DNA of 64,000 nt. Origin: Ptiloglossa arizonensis. Its lineage: Eukaryota > Arthropoda > Insecta > Hymenoptera > Colletidae. This document shows positions 1-12,700 of this stretch, in pieces. The stretch is taken from positions 2,480,001 to 2,544,000 of the forward strand of contig NC_135060.1 of assembly GCF_051014685.1 (NCBI RefSeq). The letters are read 5' to 3'. Every line of letters starts with the position of its first letter. Within the stretch, counting starts at the first letter, position 1. The notes under the pieces were generated by a model. That model had not been told where the DNA came from. It saw nothing but the letters and a program-made list of their open reading frames with translations, and did not search any database. The translations under genes and the position numbers were made by a program.

Positions 1-2242
1 TTGTCGATTATTAATCCGTAAAAGGAGTATAATATTGTTAAACGTAGAAGTTTACTTTCCAATTATATGGACATTTCTTATTTTAAGTGTATTAACTTCA
101 GGAGCTATATATTTCTTAATTGAATGAATTATTTTTTAGAATATATTATTTACAATAGCTATTTGGAAATAAGATACAATTTGGTAAAAATATACACATA
201 CTTGAGATTCCAAGTACTCGATAACAGATAGCCCTTCTGTAAAACAGCTCAACAGAGACTTGATACTCTATTCAAAATTGATGCCATTAAAGTGTAAAGA
301 AGGTAAATAAAAATTCGACATTTTAACATTGAAAATAAACAAAAAAATAATAAAAATTCAGTCACTAGCGATAGTCAGAGGGACTCGGAAATTTTGAATT
401 CGAGGTTTCGAAATTTTGTTCGAAAATGAAAAATGTTATTCGCTTAACTTCGTTTCCTTTGGTAAGCCTTTGGTAAGGTGATTGTCTATACTAAAATGAT
501 TGATTGTGGTAGAATACGCGAAGCAAAGAACAAGTTAAAGAACTTGTGTAAATAAAGGAATGACTTGCGACGACAATTGTTTATTTTTTTCCATAAACTT
601 TGATAAAAAAGGAAGTGCAATTCACAGTACCTTTCTCCTTCGCGATACGCTCCCTTCTAGTTGTCGAGCGGGTGAAACGCTAGGTGGCGTTACCGAAGCG
701 ATGCGATATAGGTGCGGGTATACTCGTACCTAGAATCATTATACCACCGATCAGATAACAGAACAAGTAAAACTTTCGAAAACAATTAACCAAGAGTAAC
801 TTATGCGCAACGAGTCACACAAATTGTTACTAAATAATAGTGTTCCATCGACATCTTTAAAGAGTGTGAAGCAATTAAAAAAGTAATGTCATTATATGGA
901 AGCAGATTCAAGTTGCTTCGTTTACGTCCCTAGGCAGTAAATATTATTATGTCATTCTTTGAAGAAATGGAATATTGAAACGATCAATAGCGAATAGGGA
1001 AAAAACTAAGGTATAACAAAATGTTTTCCGTTTACCAACAAATTAAAATAGTAAAAAAGTTTCAATTTATAGGTTTTGTACCTTTAGAGGTACAATTTGG
1101 GTGGTAGAGGAGAGAGAAGTTGGAAGGTATCGAAGTTGAAAAAATGAAAACACTTCGATGTTTCGTATTATTATAAAGTAAAGAGCAAATTTTTGTTCCA
1201 TATTCTATTTTCCACACCCAAAAGATGTGTATACTTTCCCGATATAAGTATAAGTATAAGTATAAGTTCCCGAATGTACAAAATTCGGGTTTGTAAAAGA
1301 TAGAACCTTCAATGTACCTTCACTAATCGGCAAAAAGAATATATTCCGCGAAAACAATAGGTGGAAAAAGATCCGAGGAACGTGGCAAAGTTAGTTACGT
1401 TGTTTCGCGAACGAAGAAACACAAGCCGCGTTTTGAAATATTCTTGGAACGAGTAACGCGGTCGTTGTCGTAGCTCTGAATCAAAATCGAGTCTACGATA
1501 TCGTAATCTACCACGTGCGAGTCCTCTGGAAGAACGGCCGTAGACGGCCCTCTGTTTAAAATTCATCGATCGCGCCGCACCGGAACGAGATTCAGGCTCT
1601 GCCGTGGCCGCGTACAAGCAAGCTTTTCGTCGACGGATGCAGGCGAACGTGCGAAGCAACGGAACGCAGTCGATCGAGGAGCAGCTCACGGATGTGGCAA
1701 AGATTATCGCATAAAATTTATTCGATCGGGCGAATCCGCAGCGGATGCTGTAGCCTCCTAAACTCCCTCAGCTAGATGCTCGGTTCGTGATCGCGCGCGC
1801 CCCGCGAGTTGCATACACGGCGACAAATCAATCGTACCGTAACAACTGTCACGCCCCGCGACGTAGAAAATGCATTATAATGCATCGCGAGACGTGAGCG
1901 CGATTTCAATCGACGAGCCGCCCCCGCGCGCGAATTTATGGCGGCCCGGGATTGCGTTCGCCCGCTTTAAATTGCTTTTCGCAAGAACAACAGACTTGTC
2001 CCGTTCTACTCGTGTTGATCTTTCTTCGGTCGCATCCCTGTCCTTTCACCTACTCCCTTATTCGTTTACCTTCTCCGGGCTTTTTTTCTCGCGGCCACGA
2101 ACATTTCATTTGCACGCCGAACCGAAATTACTCGAGCTTCATCGGTACGTGTTCATAATTCGGTTAACCCTTATCGCACCTAGCTGCGGTCTCTCGTGGA
2201 CTTTGATGTACAATATGTTCGAATAAAAATCATCGGAATACG
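1..2242. other. No gene recognised
   Basis: AT-rich DNA to about 1300, then a CpG-rich block (about 1300-2150) where stop codons are rare on both strands, giving a 126-codon minus frame and a 118-codon plus frame. These overlap, are rich in Arg and Ser and match no family I know, so I read them as composition-driven. No splice-bounded exon was found. Confidence 0.5.
1243..1267. repeat. (tataag)n microsatellite
   Basis: About four perfect copies of the hexamer tataag in a row. A simple slippage repeat. Confidence 0.9.
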
Positions 2243-2392
2243 TTCTATACAACGAATAGTTTCCTCGATGATTAATTGTAGAATGTTTTTTAAAAGCAAC
2301 AATACGTCCGAGTTGAACAATTGGGAAATGGTTTATCGAATTGCTGGTACTGGAAACTTTATTTCAGAGTCTCGTTCGCAAAATTTTGTTCT
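2243..2392 (+). repeat. Dispersed repeat, copy A
   Basis: This ~150-nt segment aligns in direct orientation with 28609-28748. Shared words include cctcgat, tccgagttga, aattgctgg and cagagtct, in the same order and with small indels; identity is roughly three quarters by eye. The copies lie 26 kb apart. No coding frame is shared between them, and no terminal repeats or target duplications are visible, so this is probably a piece of an unidentified old transposon. Confidence 0.7.
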
Positions 2393-2620
2393 TTAAAGTA
2401 CTCTACTAGTTCTTATTCCGTAAAAATTATTATTCTAAATTCGCAGCCAATTAGCTCGGTACTACCCACGACGAATAATTATTGTTCGTCGGGAGTAATA
2501 TCGATTACCAGGTCTCACCACGCGGAGGTTGCTGCGAGCGGAGACCCGGAGAGAGATAGATGGAATCAAAGTTCCATCGATCTCCCTCGACGCGCGATAC
2601 AAACGAAGATACCAAACCAA

Positions 2621-3089
2621 AGAGATGGAAGGAATCAATGTTCCTTCGATCTCCTCGTTTAGTTCTGCCGAGCAATTACATTATGGAAAAATTAGGCAAA
2701 ATTGGGAAAGACGCGACACGAACCGTGCAGTTGGTCCTACTAGGTCTATCCCGTTTCCCCTCCGTGGTTCCGATTCCAGAGAAAACGAACGACGCCTACC
2801 ACTCCCCTAGAGGAGTGCCCCGTTTCTCCATCTTTACGACGAGAGGGTCTTATTTTGGAGGCTTTCGCAGGGACCGGCAAAAATGCCTGCTCCTGTGCTC
2901 GCAACATGCCCCCTCTGGAAGCGGACACACCGGAAGAGACGGCGATAGACCGTTCGGACTACTTACACGGCCGGCCACTTGCTTGTACAAGAAGCAGTGG
3001 TGACCGGACCGAGGAACGAGGAAGCGAGCAAAATTAAGCTAAAGATTGGATAATTGCTTGGCAGATCACACCCTTAAAACTAACTTATT
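2621..3089 (+). repeat. ~480-bp direct duplication, unit 1
   Basis: Unit 1 of a direct duplication; unit 2 follows at 3098 (offset 477). Both begin with agagat(g/a)gaaggaatcaatg, run through agcaattacattatggaaaa, then a GC-rich centre ending in gaggagtgccccgtttctcc, and close with gctaaagattggataattgc. A third, short copy of only the start module lies at about 2549-2600. Both units have an open frame beginning near the first ATG, but substitutions between them change many residues, so coding is doubtful. Confidence 0.85.
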
Positions 3090-3097
3090 CTAACCGC

Positions 3098-3634
3098 AGA
3101 GATAGAAGGAATCAATGTTCCCTCGATCTCCTTGTTTAATTCTGCCGAGCAATTATATTATGGAAAAATTAGGCAAAATTGGGAAATACGCGACGCGAAC
3201 CGTAGAGTTGTTCCTACTAGGTCGGTCCCGTTTCCCCTCAGTGGGCCAGATTCTCAAGGAAATGCGCGACGCCGTCCACTCCTCTAGAGGAGTGCCCCGT
3301 TTCTCCCAACTCCGCAGCCAGGAGCCACGCAGAGCGTGGACCTGACTCACGGAGGATGACGAAGAGAGGGTCTTGTGGAACAAGGGCTTCCGCAGGGACC
3401 GGTGCGAACACCTGCCCCTGTGTTCGCAGCATGTTCTCTCTCAAAGCGGACGCACCAGAAGAGACGGCGATCGAGCGTTCGGTCCACCTCCACGGCCGGT
3501 CACTTGCTTATGCAACAAGCAGAGGTGGCCGGACTGAGTGACGAGCAAGCGAGCAAAAAGAAGCTAAAGATTGGATAATTGCTCGGCAGATCACAGATAT
3601 TCGTACATGGTGACCTTAAAACTAACTTAGTCTA
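3098..3634 (+). repeat. ~480-bp direct duplication, unit 2
   Basis: Second unit of the duplication. It differs from unit 1 by many substitutions and by insertions in the 3' half, for example after gccccgtttctcc and before ccttaaaactaacttag. The divergence shows an old event or two independent insertions of one element. The shared tail, ccttaaaactaactta, is the last recognisable homology. No transposase frame or terminal inverted repeat was seen. Confidence 0.85.
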
Positions 3635-4107
3635 TACTTAGAATTAACAGTCCCGCGGAGGATGCAATACATCGGTCCTCTTCGTTCTTCGATCTTCGTT
3701 TTCCGATACATCTAAGAGAATGTATCTAAGAGAAACCTAAGAGAAACCTAAGAGAAATCTAAAGTCATGGCATAATAGAAAATAAAAATGAATTTGATTA
3801 GTGGAAAAAAAATAAACATGTCAAAACAAGTAGAAATTAAAATCAGAGTACAAATGAAATGAATTAGACAAAGAAGCAATTAAAAAAAAAGAATGGATCG
3901 AGAGAGTGGTCGCCAGTACTGACCACCGCCTACCGGCGGCTAGTACCGGTTACCAAGGTGGGGGGTCCCCCTTCCGTAAACCTAAAACGAAGAGATCCAT
4001 CCACCTCGGAGGCTCCAGGAACAATGAAATTTTAAACAACCGGGGGCTCCTTATATACCCTCCCCAAGGTGACTTACCGTTTCTTCCATTGTCTCTGTTC
4101 GATCTAA
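3635..4107. other. Spacer with a short repeat and a GC-rich block
   Basis: Left of 3900 it is A-rich. From about 3900 to 4080 it is GC-rich, with local inverted repeats (gtggtc...gaccac; ggggggtccccc) and a TATA-like string, cttatatacc, near 4051. No gene is recognised; the 77-codon frame here runs into the satellite array. Confidence 0.45.
3710..3764. repeat. (ctaagagaaac)n short tandem repeat
   Basis: Four to five imperfect copies of an 11-nt word related to ctaagagaaac follow each other. Confidence 0.8.
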
Positions 4108-6431
4108 TCGAAATCTTCGAAGGCGAACGGTTTCGGTGAATGTTTGTTCATTTCCGCGATTCTTACTAACATTTATGCATGTTCCCAATATTGATCGAAC
4201 AATGTGCATCTTATTTATGTATTGTAATTAATTAAGAAACTTATAGAAATTGATTTTGATCGATACTCGATGTTAAAACGTGTTTCGTAAAGTTTTTAAG
4301 CATGGAAAGTAACAATTGTTCATTAAATACATTAATTTAACATTTGTTTAATTCTTATAATTTGCACAACACGCGTAGAAGTTGTGTTTTTTACATAAAA
4401 GTGCTGAAATTCAATTAATCGCTTTTTTAGATAGAAAAATCATCGCGATGAAGACTCGTGAATCGATAATCGATACCTGTAGCCTTGAAAATGTCAGTTG
4501 GATCTCAGCGAAAAATTCCGTCGCGAACAAAGAATATTTCACGAATTGATGGCTTTCTGGCTGTTATTTATACAAGGACATTGTTAATAATTGTCTAAAG
4601 TATGTTCCTACGACGATTGTTAATAATTATGATAAATAAACATCAAGATATTGCGAAATCTGCGAAAGCGAACGATTTCGGTGAATGTTTGTTCATTTCC
4701 GCGATTGTTACTAACGTTTATGCATGTTCCCAATATTGATCGAACAATGTGCATCTTATTTATGTATTGCAATTAATTAAGAAACTTATAGAAATTGATT
4801 TTGTTCGAGACTCGATGTTAAAACGTGTTTCGTAAAGTTTCAAAGCATGGAAAGTAACAATTGTTCATTAAATACATTAATTTAACATTTGTTTAATTCT
4901 TATAATTTGCACAACACGCGTAGAAGTTGTATTTTTTACATAAAAGTGCCGAAATTCAATTAATCGCTTCTTTAGATAGAAAAATCATCGCGATAAAGAC
5001 TTGTAAATCGATAATCGATACGTGTAGCCTTGAGAATGTCAGTTGGATCTCAAGGAAAAATTTCTTCGCGAACAAGCAATATTTCAACGAAATGATATTT
5101 TAAGCCATTATTTACACAAGGACATTGTTAATAATTGTCTAAAGTATAGTCCTACGACGGTTGCTAATAATTATGATAAACAAACGTCAAGATATTGCGA
5201 AATCTGCGAAGGCGAACGATTTCGGTGAATGTTTGTTTATTTCCGCGATTGTTACTAACATTTATGCATGTTCCCAATATTGATCGAACAATGTGCATCT
5301 TATTTATGTATTGCAATTAATTAAGAAACTTATAGAAATTGATTTTGATCGAGACTCGATGTTAAAACGTGTTTCGTAAAGTTTTAAAGCATGGAAAGTA
5401 ACAATTGTTCATTAAATGCATTAATTTAACATTTGTTTAATTCTTATAATTTACACAATACGCGTAGAAGTTGCATTTTTTACTGAAAAGCGGCGAAATT
5501 CAATTAATCGCTTTTCTAAATAGAAAAATCTTCGCGATGATCGATACGTGTAGCCTTGACAATGTCGGTTAGACCTCAATGAAACATTCCTTCGTGAACA
5601 AAGAATATTTCAACGAAATGATATTTTAAGCCATTATTTATACAAGGTCATTGTTAATAATTGTCTAAAGTATGTTCCTACGACGATTGTTAATAATTAT
5701 GATAAAGAAACATCATGATATTGCGAAATCTGCAAAAGCGAACGATTTCGGTGAATGTTTGTTCATTTCCGCGATAGTTACTAACATTTATGCATGTTCC
5801 CAATATTAATCGAACAATGTGCATCTTACTTATGCATTAAAAATGATCGATTCGCTTACAGCAATTAATTTTGATCGAGCTTCGAGGTATGAACGTGTTT
5901 CTTAATGTTTCAAAGCATGGAAAGTAACAATTGTTGATTAGATACATTAATTTAACATTTGTTTAATTCTTATAATTTACACAATACCCGCAGAAGTTGT
6001 ATTTTTTACATAAAAGTGCCGCAATTCAATTAATCGCTTCTTTAGATAGAAAAATCATCGCGATAAAGACTTGTAAATCGATAATCGATACGTGTAGCCT
6101 TGAGAATGTCAGTTGAACCTCAATGAAACATTCCTCCGTAAACAAAGAATATTTCAACGAAATGATATTTTAAGCCATTATTTATACAAGAACATTATTA
6201 ATAATGGTTTAATCTACGGTCCTACGACGGTTATTAATAAACAAGATAAATAAACATCAAGATATTGCGAAATCTGCGAAAGCGAACGATTTCGGTGAAT
6301 GTTTGTTGATTTCCGCGATTGTTACTAACATTTATGCATGTTGCCAATATTAATCGAACAATGTGCATCTTACTTATGCATTAAAAATGATCGATTCGCC
6401 TATAGCGATTAATTTTGATCGAGCTTCGAAG
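4108..6431 (+). repeat. Tandem array of ~545-bp units
   Basis: The anchor gcgaacg(a/g)tttcggtgaatg occurs at 4123, 4668, 5212, 5738 and 6282, giving periods of 545, 544, 526 and 544. Four units are complete and the fifth stops at about 6431. Units share tttatgcatgttcccaat, attaatttaacatttg and cgataatcgatac(c/g)tgtagcc in order. Units 1-3 carry cttatttatgtattg after the anchor; units 4 and 5 carry cttacttatgcattaaaa, a diagnostic variant. In their second halves units 2 and 4 match each other best. Units are not coding (stops in every frame of each unit). It looks like a small satellite array or a tandemly amplified element. Confidence 0.92.
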
Positions 6432-7328
6432 TAAAGAGATCTTCAGCTCGTAGAACAGCGATCAACTTCTTGCGCGCGAATAATACCGCAATTCGAAATT
6501 CTGAATCGATCGTTGAATCGACGAATACAGGTTACTTTGTAGAAAAAAAAGAAAGAAGAAAAAAAAACGTACGAACGTACCACGATACGCAACGGATGAG
6601 GAAAACGCAGAATGTAAAATAAGTTGCCAACCAAATGGAAATTTCGTTTTGCAACGAGATTCTGAGTTTCCAGCAAGCAAGATCGTCTCCGTGGCCTTGC
6701 ATTTGTTTTCTCAGTGTGCACGTTCGTGCCAACACAGACGCGATGTCCCTGTGGATATAACCTTGTTGCCTGGCATTTCCTTTGAAGTATTCGCCCCGAC
6801 TTCATTTTATCAGGAGACATGCGGTAAGGGATCTAATATTGCCGAAGCAATAAGTATACCCATGGCTTCTCTGTGTTCCCGTTGACGTCAAACCCGACTC
6901 CGATCAACGATGTGCGGTAAGTACGAGCGCGTTTGAATTTTCGGAGAATCTTCTCGCTCGAGGGTATCCTTTGATTTTGATATTCATTGTAACCAAGATC
7001 GTTGGAAAGTATTGGACGACGTACTTTTCTATTTTACCGCGTCGATCTAACGTGTACCACATTTTTAAAGCACCCTGTTCCCCTCCCAACACCGTGTCAC
7101 CGTAAAACATCATGGTCAATTTGTGGCCTGCTCACTTGCCTTTACGACTGGGGGGAAAAAGTGAAACTCTTGGGTGTGCGTTCTGCAACATTCGATGGTT
7201 CGCGGTGCTGGATATTTTCTGGAAAATTTCTTTCTCCGATTTGTATTCGATATTTGGAACTTTACGATTGTTCAAAGTATCACTCTTTAAGACAATAATG
7301 TTATACTTAAGTGAGGGCGAAATAAAAG
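6432..7328. other. No supported gene
   Basis: Frames of 125 (minus) and 78 (plus) codons overlap at 6443-6885. A pyrimidine-rich acceptor (ttgttttctcag) precedes 6714, and possible donors lie at 6824 (gtaagg) and 6913 (gtaagt). The only frame open after the acceptor stops at 6885, so just the weaker donor would fit. I do not call an exon. Confidence 0.4.
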
Positions 7329-7400
7329 GGTGTTCGATAAATTTCGTCGTTCGATAAGAAATGGAACTATTAGTTTCGTTGTTTTATTTTTAAGTGTTTA
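7329..7400 (+). mobile_element. Mariner-like terminus (family 1)
   Basis: The segment has tgttcgataaatttcgtcg and then ttcgataagaaatgg followed by ctattagtttcgttg. The same order occurs at the left end of the 188-bp element at 57617 (ttcgataaggaatgg...ctattagtttcgtcg). It is therefore a relic of the same family. No matching right end was found downstream, so this is a fragment. Confidence 0.7.
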
Positions 7401-9114
7401 TTCACGAGTGTAGTTACTACTTTCAGTGTTTGTTATTATTCCCAATAATTCTCCACGATTGCTACAGACATTACACTGTTTCGCGTAATACAATCTAAGC
7501 GACTACCAAACTTTGTAAAAATAAAAGCTGCCACTGATCGGTCGAGAAATTTCGAATGGTCAGTTGCAACGTACGAAAATACATCGTATTCCAAAGTGCT
7601 CCAAATCCGTGATTTCGCGAATAAGTGTCTCTTCGTCTTTTCGCAGAATTAATCCAGGTTCGAGAACGATGTCTCGCGCTTTCATCGCGAGTCGTGTTTA
7701 CAGACTTCGTAGCTGCGATGCAAGGGTGCGTGGAAGGATGCGTCGTTTCGCGTAAGAATACGTAAGAGAGATAAATAATAAAATAAGAATCCCTCTCACC
7801 TGCCGATCTCCAAAGTACGATGGATAACTAGGAATAGCGTGGGATTCGAGATGGAGAACGAGGAAATGTCGAGCGCAGAGGGAAGACGTATTGTTCCTTC
7901 TTCGCGCAGATAATGGAGCTCACCTGTCAGACCGAGTTATGTCTCTCGTGTTGGAAGAATGCGTTATGCTTCTACCTCACTTACTTCACCGATCCTCCCT
8001 CCGCGCCGTACCTTTCGCGGCGATACGGATATGGAGGAAGAAATCAATGTTCGGATGATCCAATGCTTGCCTTTGACCTGGAAGTAGTCGCCTGACAATG
8101 AAAGCGCAAAACGTTCAGACACGAAATCGCGAAGCCTCTTACTTTGGACCGAGAGATTCCTCCTTGCGGGTGAAGAAAAAAGCTGATGGAAAATGATCAA
8201 ATATTGGCCAGTTCCGGCACTTGAACGTTTAACAAGGCAACTGGGAATTATAAAAGTACAATTATTCGTGAGAAAATAGAAAAGGATAGTTACGAACGAA
8301 GCTACGAAATTTATGTGTATCGTAATTTTAGTACAGAGTAGGTTTAGGAAAGCTAAGCGTTGCTTTGAGAGAAATATCGAATGTAAAAAATATTGAACGA
8401 TATTGAAAATTTAACCGACCTAATTCTATTTTTGGTATTCTCTGTTTACGACAAAATGCAACACGACCGAAATAGTTATCTTTTTTCTTTCTCTCCGAGT
8501 TTAAAATATATTGATTTCGAGAGCGTTCGTATTTTCTAAATTTCGTACCGGCTGAACAAATTCTGATACGCGTTAGGATCGAAGGATGCAGCGGTGGTGT
8601 GGAAACATAAAAGGTAGCTCGAGTACACGCGGTGTAGAACGCCGCGAATCAAATTGCGACCACCATCGCCTGTGGTCGCTAAGCGGGTGGCTCTTCCTCG
8701 TCGCGTACAAGGGTCACGCAAATAAAACGAATAAAGTGTAACTCTTTATGCGTGTCTCGTCGGTAAATACCGGCGCGTATAACTGCATTGCGGAAGCGGC
8801 GAGACTCGTTGCCGCGGAAGCAATGAATTCCGTTTATTACACCCTTGCACGCTTTTCTTCATCTTCGCCTGCTTTATCAAAACCGCTTGTTTGGCGCGAG
8901 GTTTACGACTTGGAAAAAATGAGCCCGGGAACTTGGTAGAGATTTGCGACCCGTTCTCTCTTACGCGATTAATGTTTCCTTCTTGCTGGTACGTGAACGT
9001 TTATGTACACAAATTAAGGTTCCTCGAAAGGGACATTCGTGTCGTTGACGTTGGAAAGAAGTTGTCCGATCTCGAGCACTTTGCACGTTTTTGATCGTGC
9101 ACGGAAAATTATTA
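7401..9114. other. No gene recognised
   Basis: Mixed sequence with short frames on both strands (60-78 codons), none with splice boundaries or a familiar motif. No notable repeat was seen. Confidence 0.4.
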
Positions 9115-9240
9115 GGTCGTTCCGAAAGTCATTTCGTTATTAACTCCGAAACAACTTCTCCAAAATGGAGAATGTATAATTGGATAAAACGTTTGTACAC
9201 TTTAAAAAAATCGTGTTTCATTTTCACGAAAAAGAACACA
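9115..9240 (+). mobile_element. Mariner-like terminus (family 2), copy 1
   Basis: It starts after a TA dinucleotide with ggtcgttccgaaagtcattt and continues through atggagaatgtataatt to the shared string taaaaaaatcgtgtttcatt. The same series is found at 53472. The start resembles mariner terminal repeats and the interior resembles a 5' untranslated region. A 96-codon frame crosses it but bears no transposase motif. No right terminus was identified. Confidence 0.65.
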
Positions 9241-9670
9241 ACCTGTTATTATTTTTCGTACAACGCGATGAAACGAGATACGATAAATCAAGCGATACGA
9301 TATAAAAAATATCGCATTATAGATTTATGTATCGATGCGTTGAGCAACCTAGCGAGAGTGTTGCGCGTGCGTGAACTGTAGACGTGTGGATCGAGCGCGC
9401 GAATAGGTAATTATATGAAATCGATCGGCGAGGCTGAGCGTTCCCTTGCTAATCGATTTCGCCAGTACGAGAGTTATCGCTGTTCGATCGATTCGGCGAG
9501 CATTCGCTCGTTAATCGATAACGAGAATAAAAGACCTCGAAACCGTATAAATGCTGGACTGCGAGCGGAAATCGGAGAACTTACGAAACCGCTCGAGCAA
9601 GTTTCAAGCTAAACTGAACTTCACGCACTGCTGAGGTAGCTTGAAACAGTGCTTTGACCAACACTTTGGG
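9241..9670. other. No gene recognised
   Basis: Short stretch with a 65-codon plus frame (9415-9612), rich in Arg and Ser. There are no splice signals that I trust. Confidence 0.4.
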
Positions 9671-9772
9671 CAGCTTTAACCGGTTCCTCGATCAACGAGG
9701 CAGTTTTAACCAAATCCTTGACCATCATCGAACGAATCCAGCCAGCTATAATCAGGTTCTTGACTCGACGAG
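9671..9772 (+). repeat. Degenerate minisatellite
   Basis: The words cag(c/t)t(t/a)taa(c/t)c recur at 9671, 9701 and 9743, each followed by a variant of gttc(c/t)t(c/t)ga and a cgaac/cgacga string. The spacing is 30 then 42 nt. It is an old short tandem repeat and has no coding role that I can see. Confidence 0.65.
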
Positions 9773-12700
9773 CTAGCTCCAGCTCTTTGTTCGAAGACTC
9801 TATGGTAAATTCAACCGAACGTTATAACTGTTCTACTCTCAAGCTATATTCGATTACTGTATTCGCTAACGTAATTGTTAATACATTCGATAGTCCTTAG
9901 TATAATTCCTTGTAACAACACAATCATTGTATCTTTTATACTTATCAGCGTAGTTGGGTACATTAATCGATAAATATACAAAGTGTGTTCCAATCGTCAC
10001 CGGTCGATTTACTTTTCGGATAAAACTGAAACCGTTTAAGTAATCTCGTTAGTTATTTTTTCATTTAAAAGTACAAACTTGGGAGTTAATAACGAGGTAT
10101 CCTAAAAATGATAATTAAATTTTTTACCGAGACATCTTCGTTTCGAAAAAGTTGTACAAAAAGGTAAGAATGTACAAGTATCGACGGAAACGCGCGAAGT
10201 ATCTCGCGACGAATTTTTACGTTTTCATCGAACTCGTGTACATTCGGTCGTATATTTACATTCCGTTTTATTTGCATAATTTCGTCGGCTCGGTGCACCG
10301 TGTCGTGTTCCGATACGACGGTAATATTAAATAGGAAAGTTTCTCTGCTCCCCTGTGTTTCTCTATATAAGGATTCGTACTCCGTCAGACAAAGAATGAC
10401 GTTTCGCCATCGTCTTATTTACCAGACGTTTTCGACGTTCGCTTCCCGCGTTTGTTTCAATGATGGAGGGTGCCTGTCAAATTCTGAAGAGCGGATAGTC
10501 CAAGTATTGCGTGGCCGATACGTTCTCCACTCGTAACGTGTCCCGAGCCACGTATACCAACCGTGACGTGCACGGCCGTTTATTTATTTAATCCTTCTTA
10601 CTTTTCCATTTCTCCCGGTTCCTTATTTCAGAGATCGAGTCCGTTCCCTTTGATAGTTTTTTCGTCGGATGCTTCGACGCGTACATAAATCATTCACCGA
10701 TAAACATTTTCGGTTTTCCATCGGTACGATTCTTCTTTTTTTTCCCCGTAGCTTTACGCATTGTCTTCTATCTTTCTCGTTTACAAGAACAATTACGTAC
10801 GTTCCGTGAAAATGATAAAACAAATTCCACGGGCGAATTTTTGCCCGAAACGCTGCGCGTTCCTCTATTAAAAACACGAAACTCCAACACTTCCGAGGCC
10901 TAATTAAAATTTGGATTTTCCCCGAACCATGAACGAGCAAACTCAACAATCGTGGAACTTTTTAATTCGGAAACTAACGAAAAGTCACGCGCTGCGTCGC
11001 GAACCTCCCCCATCGACTTTGTCGCTGTCCTCAACGTCTGAGGCGAGCAAACTGCGAACCGGGAAAAGTTGGCGATTTTTAATTAACATTGCTCGTAATT
11101 TCGTTCGATGATTGGCGCTTTGGTAAATACAGACTGCTCGTGAAATATTCACGGGCCGGATGGTTAATATATATGGACGCTCGTGACGCGTTAGGTTACC
11201 AACGTTTAACCCGTCAGCGACCGAGGTTGCGGAACGAACGCTGCCCTACGCGGCCCGGTGTAAATAGTTTACCTTAACAACGACGCAGTGTGCGATAGAT
11301 TTCGGAGCGGTGGTCCGTACACGGTAAACATCGCACATTTCGCAGCACCACTGTCTTCCTTTTTCACATTTTTTCGCGCGAGCTACCCAACCTTTCCACG
11401 GATTTCATTTTTTCCCCCCTTGATGCGATTTTTCGAATAAAACGTTCCGTTAAACATTTCCCCTTCGATTTTCCAAACGCAACCGTGCAAACGGAGCGAA
11501 ACTTTTCATACGAGACATCTTCGACTCTCAGTTCTCTATAGTAAGAGTTCCATTGAAAACAATACAAAAATTTCCTTATAACAGCATACGAATACTTTTC
11601 TGTGTCACTGTACCGTATAAATAATAATAGATAAAATATCACATTTGTTAAAATTACTCCCAATATTACCTAACGCTTCGGTATCGAACTGTTTCATTAT
11701 TTGTCTCGATACTACAGGCATATCTGCCAGCTAATATTCCTCGAATATGAATCTACATCGACACGATATCTCGTTTAAAGCAACGCTATTTTATTCGAAA
11801 AGTTCAAGTGTACGTCATCGATCGAGCGATCCGAACACTTTCTATTACGAAATCGCTGTTTGCATAAATAAAGGACGCGATCTATTGCACAGGTTCGTAT
11901 CTGATACGTATCTGGTCGATGTGCAAGAGACACAGGGTCCGTACGAGATAGGTGGGAGGTCGGTGAGAGGTTAAAGCGGTTCAAGGGGGCAACTGTGCGC
12001 ACACATACGTGTGTATCGTGGTAACTGGATTCCCAAGAACACGTTGACTTTAATAGATGTGGCCCGAGGCCGACGAAGATGAAATTCGCACGAGACGATT
12101 CGCGGATCCATATTCCGGGCCGGTTGCGTGGAATTTTAAAACTTGCCAACTTTATTTTGCCAACAAACTTTGCCAACGAATGCTCCCTCTGAAAGCGCCT
12201 TTATGCCCCTCCCCCTGTTCCCTTACTCGTTGCTCTCTCTATCTTTTTCTGTGCCGTCTTTCGCTACACTCCTGCCTCCATCCACTCCGTCGGTTTCGAT
12301 CCACACGTGGATATGGATGTATAAGTAACGCGGAAGATCTAATCCTAAAAGTTACCCCGTAAACGTGCCACGTGACTACCAAGGCTGTTGGATTAACGGA
12401 TTTCGTTCGGATCTACGGCCACACGTGAGCTCCTCGTCATCCACGAATGTTCTAATAACTCCCCGTTAAGTATCGATTAATCCGCGGGAACGTTGCCGCG
12501 TTCACCGCGATTATATAAAACATAAACGTGACCGAAATTCTTTAAATCTGGGTGCGGGTTATTCGTACAAAGAATTACAAACTACAGTCCCTCGATCACG
12601 CGCGAAGATTTTCTCCGAGTGGCCACGTACGAGTATTTCTTCCCATTGGTCGTTTACGTTTTTTTTTTTTCCTTCGAGACAGTTTTTTCCAGGAGGATTT

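Noticed and set aside
6714..6823. Cys-rich possible exon between tttgttttctcag and gtaagg
   Set aside because: Acceptor is good but the frame is short, overlaps a longer minus frame, and the stronger gtaagt donor at 6913 is out of reach behind a stop.
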